Shown here: positions 34,276 to 44,559 of the stretch, piece by piece
Layout of the letters: each line of letters opens with the position of its first letter
Numbering within the stretch: the stretch's first letter is position 1
Assembly (NCBI RefSeq): GCF_000208925.1
Contig: NW_001914923.1
Location: forward strand, 1-64,000
DNA length: 64,000 nucleotides
Direction: 5' to 3'
Origin: Entamoeba histolytica HM-1:IMSS
Lineage: Eukaryota; Evosea; Mastigamoebida; Endamoebidae
The notes under the pieces: generated by a model
Databases searched by the model: none
The model's input: only the letters and a program-made list of their open reading frames with translations
Told to the model about the DNA's origin: nothing
Made by a program: the position numbers and the translations under genes

Positions 34276-34404
34276 TTTTATTAAACTATTAGTAATTTAT
34301 CAGTTTATTTTATTTAAAATGAATTAAATTATTAAAGTTATTTAATTAAAAAAAATTTTTGAAATTAAAAGAAAAACTGAAAAGTCATAGTGTTTTTAAT
34401 AAAA

Positions 34405-35079
34405 ATGATGATGTGGTTATTACTATTTACTGTTCTTACTTTTTCAAACGCATATGAAGATTACTCTGATGTACTTGAAAACTTTGACGAATTATTAGAT
34501 TTAGATGATTTTGAAGATTTCAATGACGCTATTTCTCCAAAATCTGCTTCTGTAAAAGGAAGAATGAAAAAAATCGCTAAACTTGCAAAAAAGAGAGTCA
34601 AAAAGTCTACTAAAAAGGTTGTCAGACATTCTCAAAAACCTAATCAAAATAAAGCTAATCAACTAAATAATCAACCTACTGCTCAACCAGCCGTTCAATC
34701 AAATAGTCAACCAGCTCCTCAACCTACTGCCCAACCAACTCCTCAACCAGCCGCTCAACCAGCTCCTCAACCAGCCGCTCAACCAGCTCCTCAACCAGCC
34801 GCTCAACCAGCCGCTCAACCAGCTCCTCAACCAGCTCCTCAACCAGCTCCTCAACCAGCTCCTCAACCAGCTCCTCAACCAGCCGCTCAACCAGCTCCTC
34901 AACCAGCCGCTCAACCAGCTCCTCAACCAGCCGCTCAACCAACTCCTCAACCTACTGCTCAACCAGCTAACAATCAAAATGGTCAAACAGGTAAAGAAAT
35001 TAAAGACGTTATTAATGAAGATGTTGGCAAAGTTTTACAACAAGCACATCAAATTGACTCACTTGCTCAATCACAATAA
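34405..35079 (+). CDS. Secreted Gln/Pro/Ala tandem-repeat protein
   Basis: 224 aa from the ATG at 34405 (an in-frame GTG lies 15 nt upstream; ATG is preferred). It has a signal peptide (MMMWLLLFTVLTFSNA), an acidic segment (DVLENFDELLDLDDFEDFND), a strongly basic segment (KGRMKKIAKLAKKRVKKSTKK), then about 25 units of QPAP/QPAA/QPTP-type repeats (residues about 95-190) and a plain C-terminus. No membrane anchor or GPI signal is visible, so it is probably secreted or luminal. The repeat DNA (34711-34965) uses GCT/GCC/CCT codons and is far GC-richer than the genome. Reverse frames over the repeat are artefacts. Function unknown; charge blocks resemble surface or lysine-rich proteins of this genus. 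Confidence 0.85.
   Translation: MMMWLLLFTVLTFSNAYEDYSDVLENFDELLDLDDFEDFNDAISPKSASVKGRMKKIAKLAKKRVKKSTKKVVRHSQKPNQNKANQLNNQPTAQPAVQSNSQPAPQPTAQPTPQPAAQPAPQPAAQPAPQPAAQPAAQPAPQPAPQPAPQPAPQPAPQPAAQPAPQPAAQPAPQPAAQPTPQPTAQPANNQNGQTGKEIKDVINEDVGKVLQQAHQIDSLAQSQ
34711..34965. repeat. Coding minisatellite, 12-bp units
   Basis: Near-perfect tandem CAACCAGCTCCT and CAACCAGCCGCT units in varied order, in frame with the repeat protein. Array length is likely to vary between strains by slippage or unequal exchange. Confidence 0.9.
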
Positions 35080-35364
35080 ATTAAGAAAGTCTAATGTTTT
35101 ATTTTATTTTAATTTTTTTTTAAAAGAATAACAAAAAAAGAATCAGTTTGTTATTATTAAACATCGAGTAAGATAATTCTGAGGTAATTTAAAAGTTCAA
35201 AATAATTCAGTTGAAATGACAACGAAATAAATAGAATTTATTATTTGTTAATTACTAACAATTAAGGGGGTTTGATATAGGTTCGAAAATTCTTCTTCTT
35301 TTGAAAAGATTTGAATTTATGATATTTAAACAGTTAGAGATACTTATAATTCATTAGCTTAAAG
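35080..35364. promoter_or_regulatory. Ferredoxin upstream region with core promoter
   Basis: Just before the ferredoxin gene lie TATTTAAA (35323-35330), the Entamoeba TATA-like box, and AATTCA (35348-35353), the initiator-type motif, 12-17 nt before the ATG. Spacing of about 25 nt between them fits the known layout. A GTTCGAAAATTC sequence at 35281-35292 is not part of a tRNA. Confidence 0.6.
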
Positions 35365-35562
35365 ATGTCAACTTATGAAGTAGATGGAAAGAAAATCACA
35401 GTCACAGCTGATTGTGTTGGATGTAGTGCTTGTGTTGATGGATGTCCAGCTGGAGTCCTTGAATTAAAGGATGGAGTTTGTACTGCCCCAAGAGTTGCTG
35501 ATTGTGTCCAATGTCATGCATGTGAAGGAAACTGTGGTTGTGGTGCTATTCAAGTTGAATAA
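35365..35562 (+). CDS. 2[4Fe-4S] ferredoxin
   Basis: A 65-aa bacterial-type ferredoxin. It has two cluster motifs, CVGCSACVDGCP and CVQCHACEGNCG (CX2CX2CX3C each), in the usual roughly 30-residue spacing. It carries electrons from pyruvate:ferredoxin oxidoreductase in the cytosol of these anaerobic protists, toward oxidoreductases acting on NAD(P), oxygen or nitro compounds. No targeting sequence. Full-length and intronless. Confidence 0.95.
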   Translation: MSTYEVDGKKITVTADCVGCSACVDGCPAGVLELKDGVCTAPRVADCVQCHACEGNCGCGAIQVE

Positions 35563-35735
35563 GTTATAATTCAGTCTTTTTGCTTTTAATTATTTTCAAT
35601 GTTTAAAAAATGAAAAATAGAATTATGGGAATAAAGAATGAATGAGTTGAACATTAATTGTTTGTTAAAATAAAAATTTTAATAAAATGAAATGAAACAA
35701 AAAAATAGTTTTTCTTTAGAACTTAAAAAATTAAA

Positions 35736-36173
35736 ATGAGTTTAGAGTGCAGTGGTTGTCATAAATTATTTAAAGAACTTAATAGTGGACTTAAAGGAAC
35801 AAATTGGTGTGATGAATGTTTTAATTATAAACAATGTGCAAAATGTGGAAATCCTATTACAAGAAATATGGTAATTGTTAAAACTTTTGAAGGAAAGGAT
35901 TATCATGCTGAGTGTTTTAAATGTGTTTCATGTAAATCAAGAATTAAGAAAGAGCCTATTGTATATGATGGTAAATTTTATTGTCAAGAATGTGGTGAGC
36001 CATGTGGTGGATGTGGAAAACCAATTGGAATGTCATTTTTAGAAGTATTTGGAAAGAAATGGCATGAAGGTTGTGTTAAATGTGTTAAGTGTCATAGACA
36101 AATTGGAGATGAACAATTTTATGAAGAAGATGGACAACCAATTTGTGCCGTTTGTGTTGATTATGACAATTAA
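35736..36173 (+). CDS. LIM-domain protein with two LIM modules
   Basis: 145 aa. An N-terminal partial Cys set (CSGCHKLF...CDEC) is followed by LIM 1 (CAKCGNPI...HAECFKCVSC...YDGKFYCQEC) and LIM 2 (CGGCGKPI...HEGCVKCVKC...DGQPICAVC), each with the eight zinc ligands in order. LIM-only proteins are adaptors, usually of the actin cytoskeleton; the partner here is unknown. AGAACTT sits 17 nt before the ATG and may be its GAAC element. Confidence 0.93.
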   Translation: MSLECSGCHKLFKELNSGLKGTNWCDECFNYKQCAKCGNPITRNMVIVKTFEGKDYHAECFKCVSCKSRIKKEPIVYDGKFYCQECGEPCGGCGKPIGMSFLEVFGKKWHEGCVKCVKCHRQIGDEQFYEEDGQPICAVCVDYDN

Positions 36174-36728
36174 TCTTCATTCTAAATAACACTTTTTATT
36201 ATTTTATGTTTTAAATGACAAATAAAAATTACGAAATAACAAAATTTTAAAAGAACTGCAAATCAAATGAATTTATTGTTGAACCCTCTTATAGAAGTTC
36301 GAATCTTTGTTGATTCATCATAATGGAAATAAAAGTTCATTGAATTTCAATTAGTTCAAGAAGAAGTTCAACAAAAATTACAGAGAAGAAACTCCAAAAA
36401 GACGAAAAAAGAGACTTTGGCAGTCATGAAAATTCCTTCATTGTTATTAGAAAATTCTCTGAAACAAATATGAAACTAGAATGGGAACGAAGTGGGTTGT
36501 AAATCAAATAAGTATTAGTGAGTTAGTACTACTGATTCATCATATGAAATTCAATTGTTAATTTAATTGATTTGAATTATTTTATAGATTTAATAAAAAA
36601 AGGTTTAAATAGTTATTATTTAAAAAAAAAAAAAGAAACAAAAAGCTGTTTTAATAAATATTTCAAATGACCAAGTAAACCCTATATATAAATCAAATAC
36701 ATCTTCAAAATATTAAATTAATAAATAA
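36174..36728. other. Intergenic region upstream of malate dehydrogenase
   Basis: 555 bp. CTATATATAAATC about 55 nt before the MDH start is a candidate TATA-like element. A GTTCGAATC motif at about 36288 resembles a tRNA B box but no cloverleaf forms around it. Nothing else seen. Confidence 0.4.
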
Positions 36729-37796
36729 ATGAATACTGGTTTAGACATTAGTAAAACTTGGAAAAGAATTAATGTTGATCCAAATGTTGAATCAAAACCA
36801 CTTCATGTTCTTGTAACTGGAGCTGCAGGTCAAATTGGATATAATCTTCTTTTCTTAATTGCTCATGGTTTAATGTTTGGTCCAAATCAAACAGTTTATT
36901 TACATTTATATGATATTATGGTTGAAGCTATGGAAGGAGTAAAAATGGAATTAGCTGATTGTTGTTTCCCACTTGTTAAAGGAGTTGTAGCTTCAAATAA
37001 AACAGAAGTTGCATTTAAAGATGTTGAATGTGCTATTTTAGTTGCTGGTATGCCAAGAAAAGTAGGTATGGAAAGAAAAGAATTAATTGGCATTAACACT
37101 AGAATTATGAAAGAACAAGCTCTTGCTCTTAAGAATTTTGCTAATCCTCATGTTAGAGTTTTAGTTGTTGCTAATCCAGCTAATACTAATGCACTTGTAG
37201 TTGCTAATAATGCTGGAATTGATGTTAAACAAATTACTTGTTTAACTCGACTTGATCAAAATAGGGCTATTGCTCAAATTGCAAGTAAATTAAATTGTAA
37301 AGTTGAAGATGTTTCTGATGCTTTTGTATGGGGAAATCATTCAGAAAAACAATGTCCAGATATTTCTCATGCAGTTGTTCAAACACCAAATGGACCAAAA
37401 AGAGTAGCTGACCTTGTTGAAGAGTCATGGTTAGAATCTTTTAATAAAACTGTTCAAGAAAGAGGAGCTAAAGTAATTGAAATGAGAAAGGCATCATCAG
37501 CTGCTTCAGCTGCCAAAGCAATTGTTGATCATTTTAGAGATTGGTGTCTTGGAACAAATAAAGAAAAGATAGTTTGTATGGGAGTTTATAGTGAAGGACA
37601 ATATGGTATTCCAAAAGGAATATTCTTTAGTATGCCAGTTGTCTGTTATGGAGGTGAATATCATATTGTTGATGACTTAGTACTCAGTGAATCAACTAGA
37701 ACAATGTTGAAGAATTCTGAAGAAGAATTATTAGAAGAAAAGAAATTAGAGATAGCATATGAAGAAATTAAACAACATTCCAATGTTCACGAATAA
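36729..37796 (+). CDS. Cytosolic malate dehydrogenase
   Basis: 355 aa. NAD-binding Rossmann start VTGAAGQIGYNLLFLIAHG, substrate loop MPRKVGMERKELI with the two Arg residues, VVANPANTNA, NRAIAQIA, and catalytic His in VWGNHSEKQCPD. These are the features of the cytosolic eukaryotic/bacterial type MDH. It reversibly reduces oxaloacetate to malate with NADH. With PPi-PEPCK (10229) and malic enzyme it would form a route from PEP to pyruvate; malic enzyme is not in this window. A C-terminal Glu/Lys-rich tail of about 30 residues extends past the fold. Confidence 0.95.
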   Translation: MNTGLDISKTWKRINVDPNVESKPLHVLVTGAAGQIGYNLLFLIAHGLMFGPNQTVYLHLYDIMVEAMEGVKMELADCCFPLVKGVVASNKTEVAFKDVECAILVAGMPRKVGMERKELIGINTRIMKEQALALKNFANPHVRVLVVANPANTNALVVANNAGIDVKQITCLTRLDQNRAIAQIASKLNCKVEDVSDAFVWGNHSEKQCPDISHAVVQTPNGPKRVADLVEESWLESFNKTVQERGAKVIEMRKASSAASAAKAIVDHFRDWCLGTNKEKIVCMGVYSEGQYGIPKGIFFSMPVVCYGGEYHIVDDLVLSESTRTMLKNSEEELLEEKKLEIAYEEIKQHSNVHE

Positions 37797-37998
37797 TAAG
37801 TTTGAATTAATTTAGCGTATGTAGTATTTTTTGTTTTTAATCTTTTTTATTAAATATTTCAATAACAGAAAAATACTAAAAGAATAAAATAAGAAAATGT
37901 GAAATTAATAACAAAAAAAAAATATTTAGAGTTGAAACTAAAAAAAAAGAAAAGAAAAAAGTTGAACTTTAGATCTTTAAAAATAATAGATCTATAAC

Positions 37999-38574
37999 AT
38001 GGCTACCACTTATCAAGCATATTTAGATACTATTAGAGCAACTTTGAATAGTGCAATGTGTGTAACTAACTTTGCATCACAATTAATTGAAAGACACAAT
38101 AAACCAGAAGTTGAACTTGGTCTTTCAAAAGAAGTTATTTTTAAACCAGTAGTTATTGTTAGAGTACCATCTGAACCAAGTGGTGAAGAAAATGGAGTTG
38201 ATAAATGTGAGAAAGTAATGATTGAAGGATCAATTAACTCAGTAAGAATTTCAATTTGTGTTAAAAAAGCTGATAATCTTGAAGTTATTCTTCTTAGAAG
38301 ATTTGTTTCATTCCTTCAACAAAGAGCTGAAAATTTTGTTATTCTTAGAAGAAAACCAATTAAAGGATATGATATTTCTTTCTTAATTACTAACTTCCAA
38401 ACAGAAAATCTCTTTAAACATAAACTTATCGATTTCATTATTGAATTTATGCAAGAAATCGATAAAGAAATTTCAGATATGAAGATTTCTGTTAATACTC
38501 GTGCTCGTATTGCTGTTGCTGGTATTACTGGCACTTCACCAGCTCCTGGTTTCTTCAAGGCATTATTAGCTTAA
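37999..38574 (+). CDS. ARPC4: Arp2/3 complex subunit 4 (20 kDa)
   Basis: 191 aa versus about 168 in animals. Conserved blocks: [94 protein letters not shown]. The extra length is a Ser/Gly/Glu insert around residue 60 and a Gly/Pro-rich C-terminal tail. ARPC4 forms the core of the actin-nucleating complex driving pseudopods and phagocytosis. TTGAACTTT about 35 nt before the ATG may be a GAAC element. Confidence 0.97.
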   Translation: MATTYQAYLDTIRATLNSAMCVTNFASQLIERHNKPEVELGLSKEVIFKPVVIVRVPSEPSGEENGVDKCEKVMIEGSINSVRISICVKKADNLEVILLRRFVSFLQQRAENFVILRRKPIKGYDISFLITNFQTENLFKHKLIDFIIEFMQEIDKEISDMKISVNTRARIAVAGITGTSPAPGFFKALLA

Positions 38575-38861
38575 ATCAAACCAAATCATTTTTTTCATTT
38601 CCTTTTTTATAGTTTTATATAACATTTATTAATAACAAAAAATATAGTTAATAACCAATTTTATTCATAATTATTTATAAAAATTTTTCATTTTTTATTT
38701 TATTTTATATCGTTTTTTCTTTTCTTATGGAGAAAAAATGTTTGATTTTTTAAAACTTACATCTATTTTTATAATAAATAGTCAAAAAAAAACAGGTTTT
38801 TTCTTAGTGACACGTGGTCAATCAGGTTAAAAAAGCGGGATCTTTTAATCATTTTCATTTC

Positions 38862-41800
38862 ATGGGTCAAGATAACTCAAAACAAAAGAGACAGAGAGTT
38901 GAATACAGTGGAAAGCAAGACGCCACTACTCCATTTGAAATTAGTGGAAATAGTCTTTACAACCTTGTTGGTAATAAAGATGAAGCTCTTTTCAAAGAAC
39001 TTGGAGGAACTGAAGGTATTTGTAAACTTCTAAAGTCTAATCAAACCAAAGGTCTTGATGGAAATGATCTTAAAGAGAGATACTCACAGTTTGGTCAAAA
39101 CAAATATCCAGATCCAATTATGAAAACATTTTTCCAAATGTTAGTTGATTCTCTTAATGATTCAACACTTATGATTCTTATTGCATCTGCTTTTGTATCA
39201 TTATTTTTGGCATTAGTTATGCCAAAAAGTCAAACATGTGGAGAAGAACAAGAAATGAATACAGACTGGATTGAAGGACTTGCAATTTTTGTTGCAGTTA
39301 TTGTTGTTTCTGTTGGATCATCAATTTCAGATTATAACAAACAAAAGAAATTTATGGAACTTTCTCAAGATGAAAAAAATGTTAATATTAAAGTAGTTCG
39401 TAAAGGTGAAAATACATTAATTTCAATTCGTGATCTTGCTGTTGGAGATCTTGTTAATTTAGATGTTGGAGATATTATTCCAGCAGATGGTGTATATGCA
39501 TCTGGATTTGATCTTAGAGTTGATGAATCTGATATGACAGGAGAACCTGTTGCTGTAAAGAAATCAGAAAAAGATTATTGGATGATGTCAGGAACTAAAG
39601 TTACTGATGGTAATGGTCAAATGATTGTTACTGCTGTTGGACTGAATTCTCTTTGGGGTAAAACTAAAGAATCTCTTAACCAAGATAAACCAAGACCAAC
39701 TCCATTACAAGAAAAATTAGATGAACTTGCAGAACAAATTGGTAAACTTGGAATGGGATGTGCTATTGTTGTTTTCACAATTCTTTGTATTTATTGGGTC
39801 ATTGATGCAATTAATTATAAACCAATTCTTGTTTGTGATAATGATCCATGCAAACAATGGACTGAAGAAAGTAAAGCAACTCACAATTGTGAACTTATTG
39901 GATTTAATTGGATGCATTTAGCTTCTGTTGTTGAGTATTTAATTACTGCTATTACTATTGTTGTTGTTGCTGTTCCAGAAGGACTTCCTTTAGCTGTTAC
40001 TATTTCATTAGCTTATTCAATGCAACAAATGATGGCAGATAATAATTTGGTAAGACATTTGAAAGCATGTGAAATTATGTCTAATTGTAGTAATATTTGT
40101 ACAGATAAAACAGGAACTTTAACTGAGAATAGAATGACTGTTGTTAGAGGATGGTTTGGAGGAGAAGTTATGGAAAGAGATAAGTCATTAGATCTCAACA
40201 ACACTAAACTTGGTGAGGAAGTTTATAATAATATTTCATGTAATAAATCAATTTCTTCTGCTGTTTATATGGAAGATGGAATTCTTAAGACTATTGGAAA
40301 TAAGACTGAATGTGCACTTCTTGGTTATTGTTTAAAACAAAATATTGATTATGAAGCTCGTTATACTAAATTGTCATCAATCATTTATCAACAATTTGCA
40401 TTTTCATCAGCAAGAAAAAGAATGTCTACTATTATTTATAATGAAGACAAAAGTCTTCATATGTTCTTAAAAGGTGCACCAGAAGTTATTCTTTCTAAAT
40501 GTTCTAAATATATGAAAAAAGATGGAACTACTGTTATTTTAACTGAAGATGACCGTAAAACACTTTTAGATTTCCAACTTTCATGTGCTAATCAAGGAAT
40601 GAGAACATTGTCATTAGCTGTTCGTGATTTATCTCCAAAGAATCCATCTAATTTAAATGAAAAATATGAAGAATCTCCAGAAGAAGATTGTACATTGTTA
40701 TGTGTCTTTGGTATTGAAGACCCATTAAGACCAGAAGTTATTGATGCAGTAGCAAGTTGCCATAGAGCAGGTATTACTGTTAGAATGGTTACAGGAGATA
40801 ACATTGCAACTGGAAGATCAATTGCTAAACAATGTAAAATCATTGAGAGTGATTCTGATTTTTGTATTGAAGGACCTCAATTTGCTAAACTTACAGATGA
40901 AGAAGTTGATAATATTCTTCCAACATTAAGAGTTATTGCAAGATGCTCTCCACAAGATAAAAAAAGACTTGTTAATAGACTTATTCTTCATGGAGAAGTT
41001 GTTGCAGTTACAGGAGATGGAACAAATGATGTACCAGCATTGAAAGAAGCTGATGTAGGACTTGCTATGGGTATTAGAGGAACTGATGTAGCTAAACAAG
41101 CATCAGACATTGTTATTTTAGATGATAATTTCAATTCAATTGTTAAGGCTGTTATGTGGGGTAGATGTGTTTATGATAATATTAGAAAATTCCTTCAATT
41201 CCAATTAACTGTTAACGTTGTTGCTCTTGCATTGTGTATTATTGGAGCTATTACTAAGATGGGATCTCCATTAAAAGCACTTCAAATGTTATGGGTTAAT
41301 ATGATTATGGATACATTAGCTGCATTAGCACTTGGAACAGAAAAACCAACACCATCTCTTTTAAATAGAAAACCATTTGGAAGAAAGGCATCTCTCATTT
41401 CAATTAATATGCTTAGAAATATAGTTACACAAGCTATTTATCAATTATTTGTTCTTTTATTCTTATTGTATTGTGGTAGAGAACTTACATTCCTTAATGC
41501 ACCATGTGCTTACATAGATCATGGTGATTTTGGACAATATAAATGTGCTGATAATAAATTGCATAGTATTAATGATATTGAAAAAGATACTACTACTATT
41601 CAAACAATGATTTTCAATGCCTTTGTTTTCTGTCAAATCTTTAATGAAATTAATTCAAGAAAAGTTAATGGAGAAATTGATGTATTTGAAAATATTTTCT
41701 CAAATTATATGTTTGTAGGTATTGTTTCAATGACTGCTATTGTTCAAACTCTCATTGTTGTATTTGCAGGTCCAATCTTTTCAGTAACTCCATTCCCAGG

Positions 41801-41942
41801 AATTGGAATTATCCAATGGATTACATGCCTTGTTCTTTCTAGTTTATCCCTTGTTATAGGACAATTGGCTATAAGATATTTAACAGAAACACAGATTCTT
41901 CAAATAAAAGAAAATTTCTTTGGAAAAGCTAAGAGTGATTAA
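38862..41942 (+). CDS. Plasma-membrane-type Ca2+-transporting P-type ATPase (P2B)
   Basis: 1026 aa from ATG 38862; an open frame extends 16 codons upstream only to a GTG, so ATG is preferred. Signatures: TM4 VPEGLPLAVTISLAYS, phosphorylation site CTDKTGTLTENRM, RMVTGDNIATGRSI, hinge GDGTNDVPALKEADVGLAMG (Val where most have Ala), VILDDNF, and ten predicted membrane segments. Conserved N-terminal LCKLLKSNQTKGL equivalent and SDYNKQKKF are PMCA-like. It exports Ca2+ from the cytosol at the plasma membrane or vacuoles. The tail after TM10 is only about 25 residues, so no C-terminal calmodulin-binding autoinhibitory domain is present. Confidence 0.96.
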   Translation: MGQDNSKQKRQRVEYSGKQDATTPFEISGNSLYNLVGNKDEALFKELGGTEGICKLLKSNQTKGLDGNDLKERYSQFGQNKYPDPIMKTFFQMLVDSLNDSTLMILIASAFVSLFLALVMPKSQTCGEEQEMNTDWIEGLAIFVAVIVVSVGSSISDYNKQKKFMELSQDEKNVNIKVVRKGENTLISIRDLAVGDLVNLDVGDIIPADGVYASGFDLRVDESDMTGEPVAVKKSEKDYWMMSGTKVTDGNGQMIVTAVGLNSLWGKTKESLNQDKPRPTPLQEKLDELAEQIGKLGMGCAIVVFTILCIYWVIDAINYKPILVCDNDPCKQWTEESKATHNCELIGFNWMHLASVVEYLITAITIVVVAVPEGLPLAVTISLAYSMQQMMADNNLVRHLKACEIMSNCSNICTDKTGTLTENRMTVVRGWFGGEVMERDKSLDLNNTKLGEEVYNNISCNKSISSAVYMEDGILKTIGNKTECALLGYCLKQNIDYEARYTKLSSIIYQQFAFSSARKRMSTIIYNEDKSLHMFLKGAPEVILSKCSKYMKKDGTTVILTEDDRKTLLDFQLSCANQGMRTLSLAVRDLSPKNPSNLNEKYEESPEEDCTLLCVFGIEDPLRPEVIDAVASCHRAGITVRMVTGDNIATGRSIAKQCKIIESDSDFCIEGPQFAKLTDEEVDNILPTLRVIARCSPQDKKRLVNRLILHGEVVAVTGDGTNDVPALKEADVGLAMGIRGTDVAKQASDIVILDDNFNSIVKAVMWGRCVYDNIRKFLQFQLTVNVVALALCIIGAITKMGSPLKALQMLWVNMIMDTLAALALGTEKPTPSLLNRKPFGRKASLISINMLRNIVTQAIYQLFVLLFLLYCGRELTFLNAPCAYIDHGDFGQYKCADNKLHSINDIEKDTTTIQTMIFNAFVFCQIFNEINSRKVNGEIDVFENIFSNYMFVGIVSMTAIVQTLIVVFAGPIFSVTPFPGIGIIQWITCLVLSSLSLVIGQLAIRYLTETQILQIKENFFGKAKSD

Positions 41943-42084
41943 TATCTTTTTTATTTATAAAAAAGTAATATGTCGTATTTTTGTTATTTTTTTAAAGTTT
42001 TGTTGTATAAAGGGTTTTTCTCGCTTTATTAACATTTTTTTGATTTAAGAAAAGCTTTTTTAAACTTAAAATTATTTATGTGAA

Positions 42085-42822
42085 ATGGAAGAGAGGGGAA
42101 GACAAACAAACCAAAGTTTCAGTGATGACTCTTCAGAAGATTTAGATAATCCTTTTGACGAAACTTGGATTGAGTTGTATTGTTCATTAGATGGCAATGA
42201 ATTTTTATGTGAAGTTGATCAAAGTTTTATTGAAGATGAATTTAATTTATATGGATTAAGAGCATTTATTGAACACTATGAAGAAGCTCTTGATATTATT
42301 TCTTCTAAAACAACAATACAAAGTTATGATAAAAACCTTCGTAGACAGTTAAGTATTGAAACCAAATTATTATATGGTTTAATTCATCAAAGATTTATTG
42401 TAACTGTACCAGGTTTAAAAAAGATGTATGAAAAGTTTAGAAGAGGTGAATTTGGAGCATGTCCACGAGTATTATGTGATGTTTGGTTATTTAATTAAAA
42501 TTTAAATGGATAAATATTTATATAATAGAATCATGCTGTTTTACCAATTGGTACAAGTAATATTCCTTATTTAAGTAAAACAAAATTATTTTGTCCTCGT
42601 TGTGGAGAAGTATATTCTATTCCAGATGGTTATTGTGGTTCCAATTTAGATGGTGCATATTTTGGAATGACATTTCCTCATTTATTAATGTTAAATGTCT
42701 CAGGAATGAAAAAAGCAGATAAATTTAAACCAACGATTTTTGGATTTGAGATAGCATCTTCTTCTGCACCACCAGGAAGATTTATTCCAACACGAGACTC
42801 TTTTTTTGTTGTTAACAATTGA
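42085..42822 (+). CDS. Casein kinase II regulatory (beta) subunit, one intron
   Basis: Read as join(42085..42480,42529..42822), 229 aa. The 48-nt intron (GTTTGGTTAT...ATAATAG) interrupts the zinc-binding region exactly between CPRVLCD and NHAVLPIG; splicing restores the family order. The Cys4 zinc site is made of CPRVLC and CPRC (...KTKLFCPRCGEVY), followed by DGAYFGMTFPHLL, the dimer-core signature. An N-terminal acidic segment and a C-terminal APPGRFIPTRDSF extension are present. The beta dimer binds and modulates CK2 alpha catalytic subunits; no alpha gene is in the window. Unspliced, the frame stops at 42498 and loses the zinc finger. Confidence 0.95.
42481..42528 (+). other. Intron of CK2 beta gene
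   Basis: 48 nt, donor GTTTGG (variant of GTTTGT), acceptor TAG, phase 0. It is required to continue the CK2 beta fold. Confidence 0.9.
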
Positions 42823-42981
42823 GTCAATTGTAGATTTTTTTTTTGTTTTTTATTTTATATTTAAAATGATACAGCACATATCAATCTTCTTTTTTTAATG
42901 AAACAGAAGAAAATATTCATTTATAACTTTCTTTTTCTTTAATAAATTATTAATATATAAATTAATATTAACTACTCTCAA

Positions 42982-43863
42982 TTAACACCATTGCACTGCT
43001 ATTAAACACTTAACTTTAAATCTCTTAGGATAACAATTTCCAGTCAATAATTCTGCACCAATTTGGGTAGTATCATTATAATATTTATTAAATGAAGGTA
43101 TGATATATGATCTATCATTAGTAATTATTGAGAAACAGTTAGCTATACCAAAGACACTGTCATTATCATTACTTATTCTAAATCCTAAATCTCCTAATTT
43201 TCTTTCTATTTTGATTGGGTTAAATCCTTTATTATTATATAATGAAAATACAAAAAATTCTTCTGTTCCTTGTGTATATTCAAAATCATTTCTTTTACAA
43301 ATTGGAATATAACTTCTTGTAAATCCACCAAAAATATTCTTTTCATTATCAAATACAAATACCATTACATCTTTTTTTCCAACAATTTTCTTATTTAAAT
43401 ATTCACAATTTAATCCTTCAAAGTTTGAATTATAAAGAACTTTAAACGCTCGTTGATTAGTCCAATTTTTTAATACTTTTTTATATTTTTCTATAGAATT
43501 TAATTCTTTACTATTGCTAATATATTTTGATAATTGTATTGAAGAATTTATTGATGTTAATTGAATATTAACGGGATTTAATGATGGTTCACTTTCTGAA
43601 TGACATGGAGGAATAATTGTTGCACATGCAATCATTGGTGTAATATTGTCATTAATTTTTGTTGTTTCATCTTCACTTATGTCAGGAGTATTTTTTGTAA
43701 TTTTCTTTAATTGTACAGTTTTAATATCTTCATCAGCTTGTTCTATCTTTTTGTACAATTTCTTTAAAATACCTATAATGTCTTTCATTAAATCAATTGT
43801 ACTACTTCCTTTCTCTATATCTTTTTCAACATTTTCAAGCATTTCTTTGATTGTAGTCATCAA
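42982..43863 (-). CDS. TLDc-domain protein
   Basis: 293 aa, intact. Residues 1-50 are coiled coil; 50-120 a low-complexity linker; about 128-293 a TLDc domain (FKVLYNSNFEGL, DVMVFVFDNEKNIFGGF, TEEFFVFSLYNNKGF, DSVFGIANCFSI, CLIAVQW). Same architecture as the frameshifted gene at 26175. Biochemical function is unknown; TLDc proteins elsewhere are linked to oxidative-stress resistance and V-ATPase regulation. It is convergent with CK2 beta (159 bp between stops). Confidence 0.9.
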   Translation of the reverse strand: MMTTIKEMLENVEKDIEKGSSTIDLMKDIIGILKKLYKKIEQADEDIKTVQLKKITKNTPDISEDETTKINDNITPMIACATIIPPCHSESEPSLNPVNIQLTSINSSIQLSKYISNSKELNSIEKYKKVLKNWTNQRAFKVLYNSNFEGLNCEYLNKKIVGKKDVMVFVFDNEKNIFGGFTRSYIPICKRNDFEYTQGTEEFFVFSLYNNKGFNPIKIERKLGDLGFRISNDNDSVFGIANCFSIITNDRSYIIPSFNKYYNDTTQIGAELLTGNCYPKRFKVKCLIAVQWC

Positions 43864-44559
43864 TATCTAACGAACAAAATTTAGTTCTTAAGTTATAGAA
43901 ATATTGAAATTTCCCCTCTAAAATTTAATGTTTTTTCTTTTTTTATAAAGTTATTAATTGAAAGAGTTATACTATTCACATTATTCTTTTATTATATCAT
44001 TAACTTATTGTTGATTTTTTCTTCATGTTTGTAGTTTCAACTAAAGAGAAATTTCTTCTTTTATTTTTTATTTCAACGAATTAATTATGGTTTTTAAAAA
44101 ATGATTTTTTTAAACCAAAGAAATAAAATAGTGAAATTATTCTTTACAAAATAGCAAATAAAATTATAGTTGGTTTTTTTAATATTTCATTAATTTGTAA
44201 TAACCAAATATATTATTCTATTTTATTCAATTAATATAAATGAAAATAAGTAATGAATAAAGATAATAAAAGGAAATTATCCATGAATGGATTATCTGAG
44301 TATTATTTGTTACTATTTTTTATTATATTTTTCTTTAAAATTTAGTTCAATATAAGATACAATGTTTATAACTACATTATAAAATAGTATTACAAAATAA
44401 TATTTTTTTACTATTTTATTTTTTTATATTTATTGCTTTCTATCATTAATAATTTTTTTATTTATACCTCGCTTCTCTTTCTTTTCTGTTGTTTATGTTT
44501 ATTATTTTTTTCTGAGACTAAATGAGAAGAATTATTCTTTTTAAAAAAAAAATAAACCA
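43864..44559. other. AT-rich spacer, nothing recognised
   Basis: About 700 bp between the TLDc gene start and the CXXC-protein pseudogene. It contains the TLDc promoter on the minus strand; no other feature is supported. Confidence 0.4.

Noticed and set aside
34711..34965. CRISPR-like regular repeats
   Set aside because: The units are 12-bp coding repeats with no spacers, in frame within a eukaryotic gene.
34699..34986. Two long minus-strand frames (Leu-Arg-Ser-Trp and Val-Glu-Glu-Leu repeats)
   Set aside because: They are antisense readings of the QPAP minisatellite, open only because the 12-bp units lack stops on every frame.
35281..35292. Second B-box-like GTTCGAAAATTC before ferredoxin
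   Set aside because: No surrounding cloverleaf; it lies in a promoter region.
36280..36300. tRNA B-box-like GTTCGAATC
   Set aside because: The stem around it pairs poorly and no A box, anticodon arm or acceptor stem lies at the right distance.
38814..38861. GTG start and 16 extra codons for the Ca2+-ATPase
   Set aside because: GTG initiation is not expected in a eukaryote; the ATG at 38862 gives a normal PMCA N-terminus.
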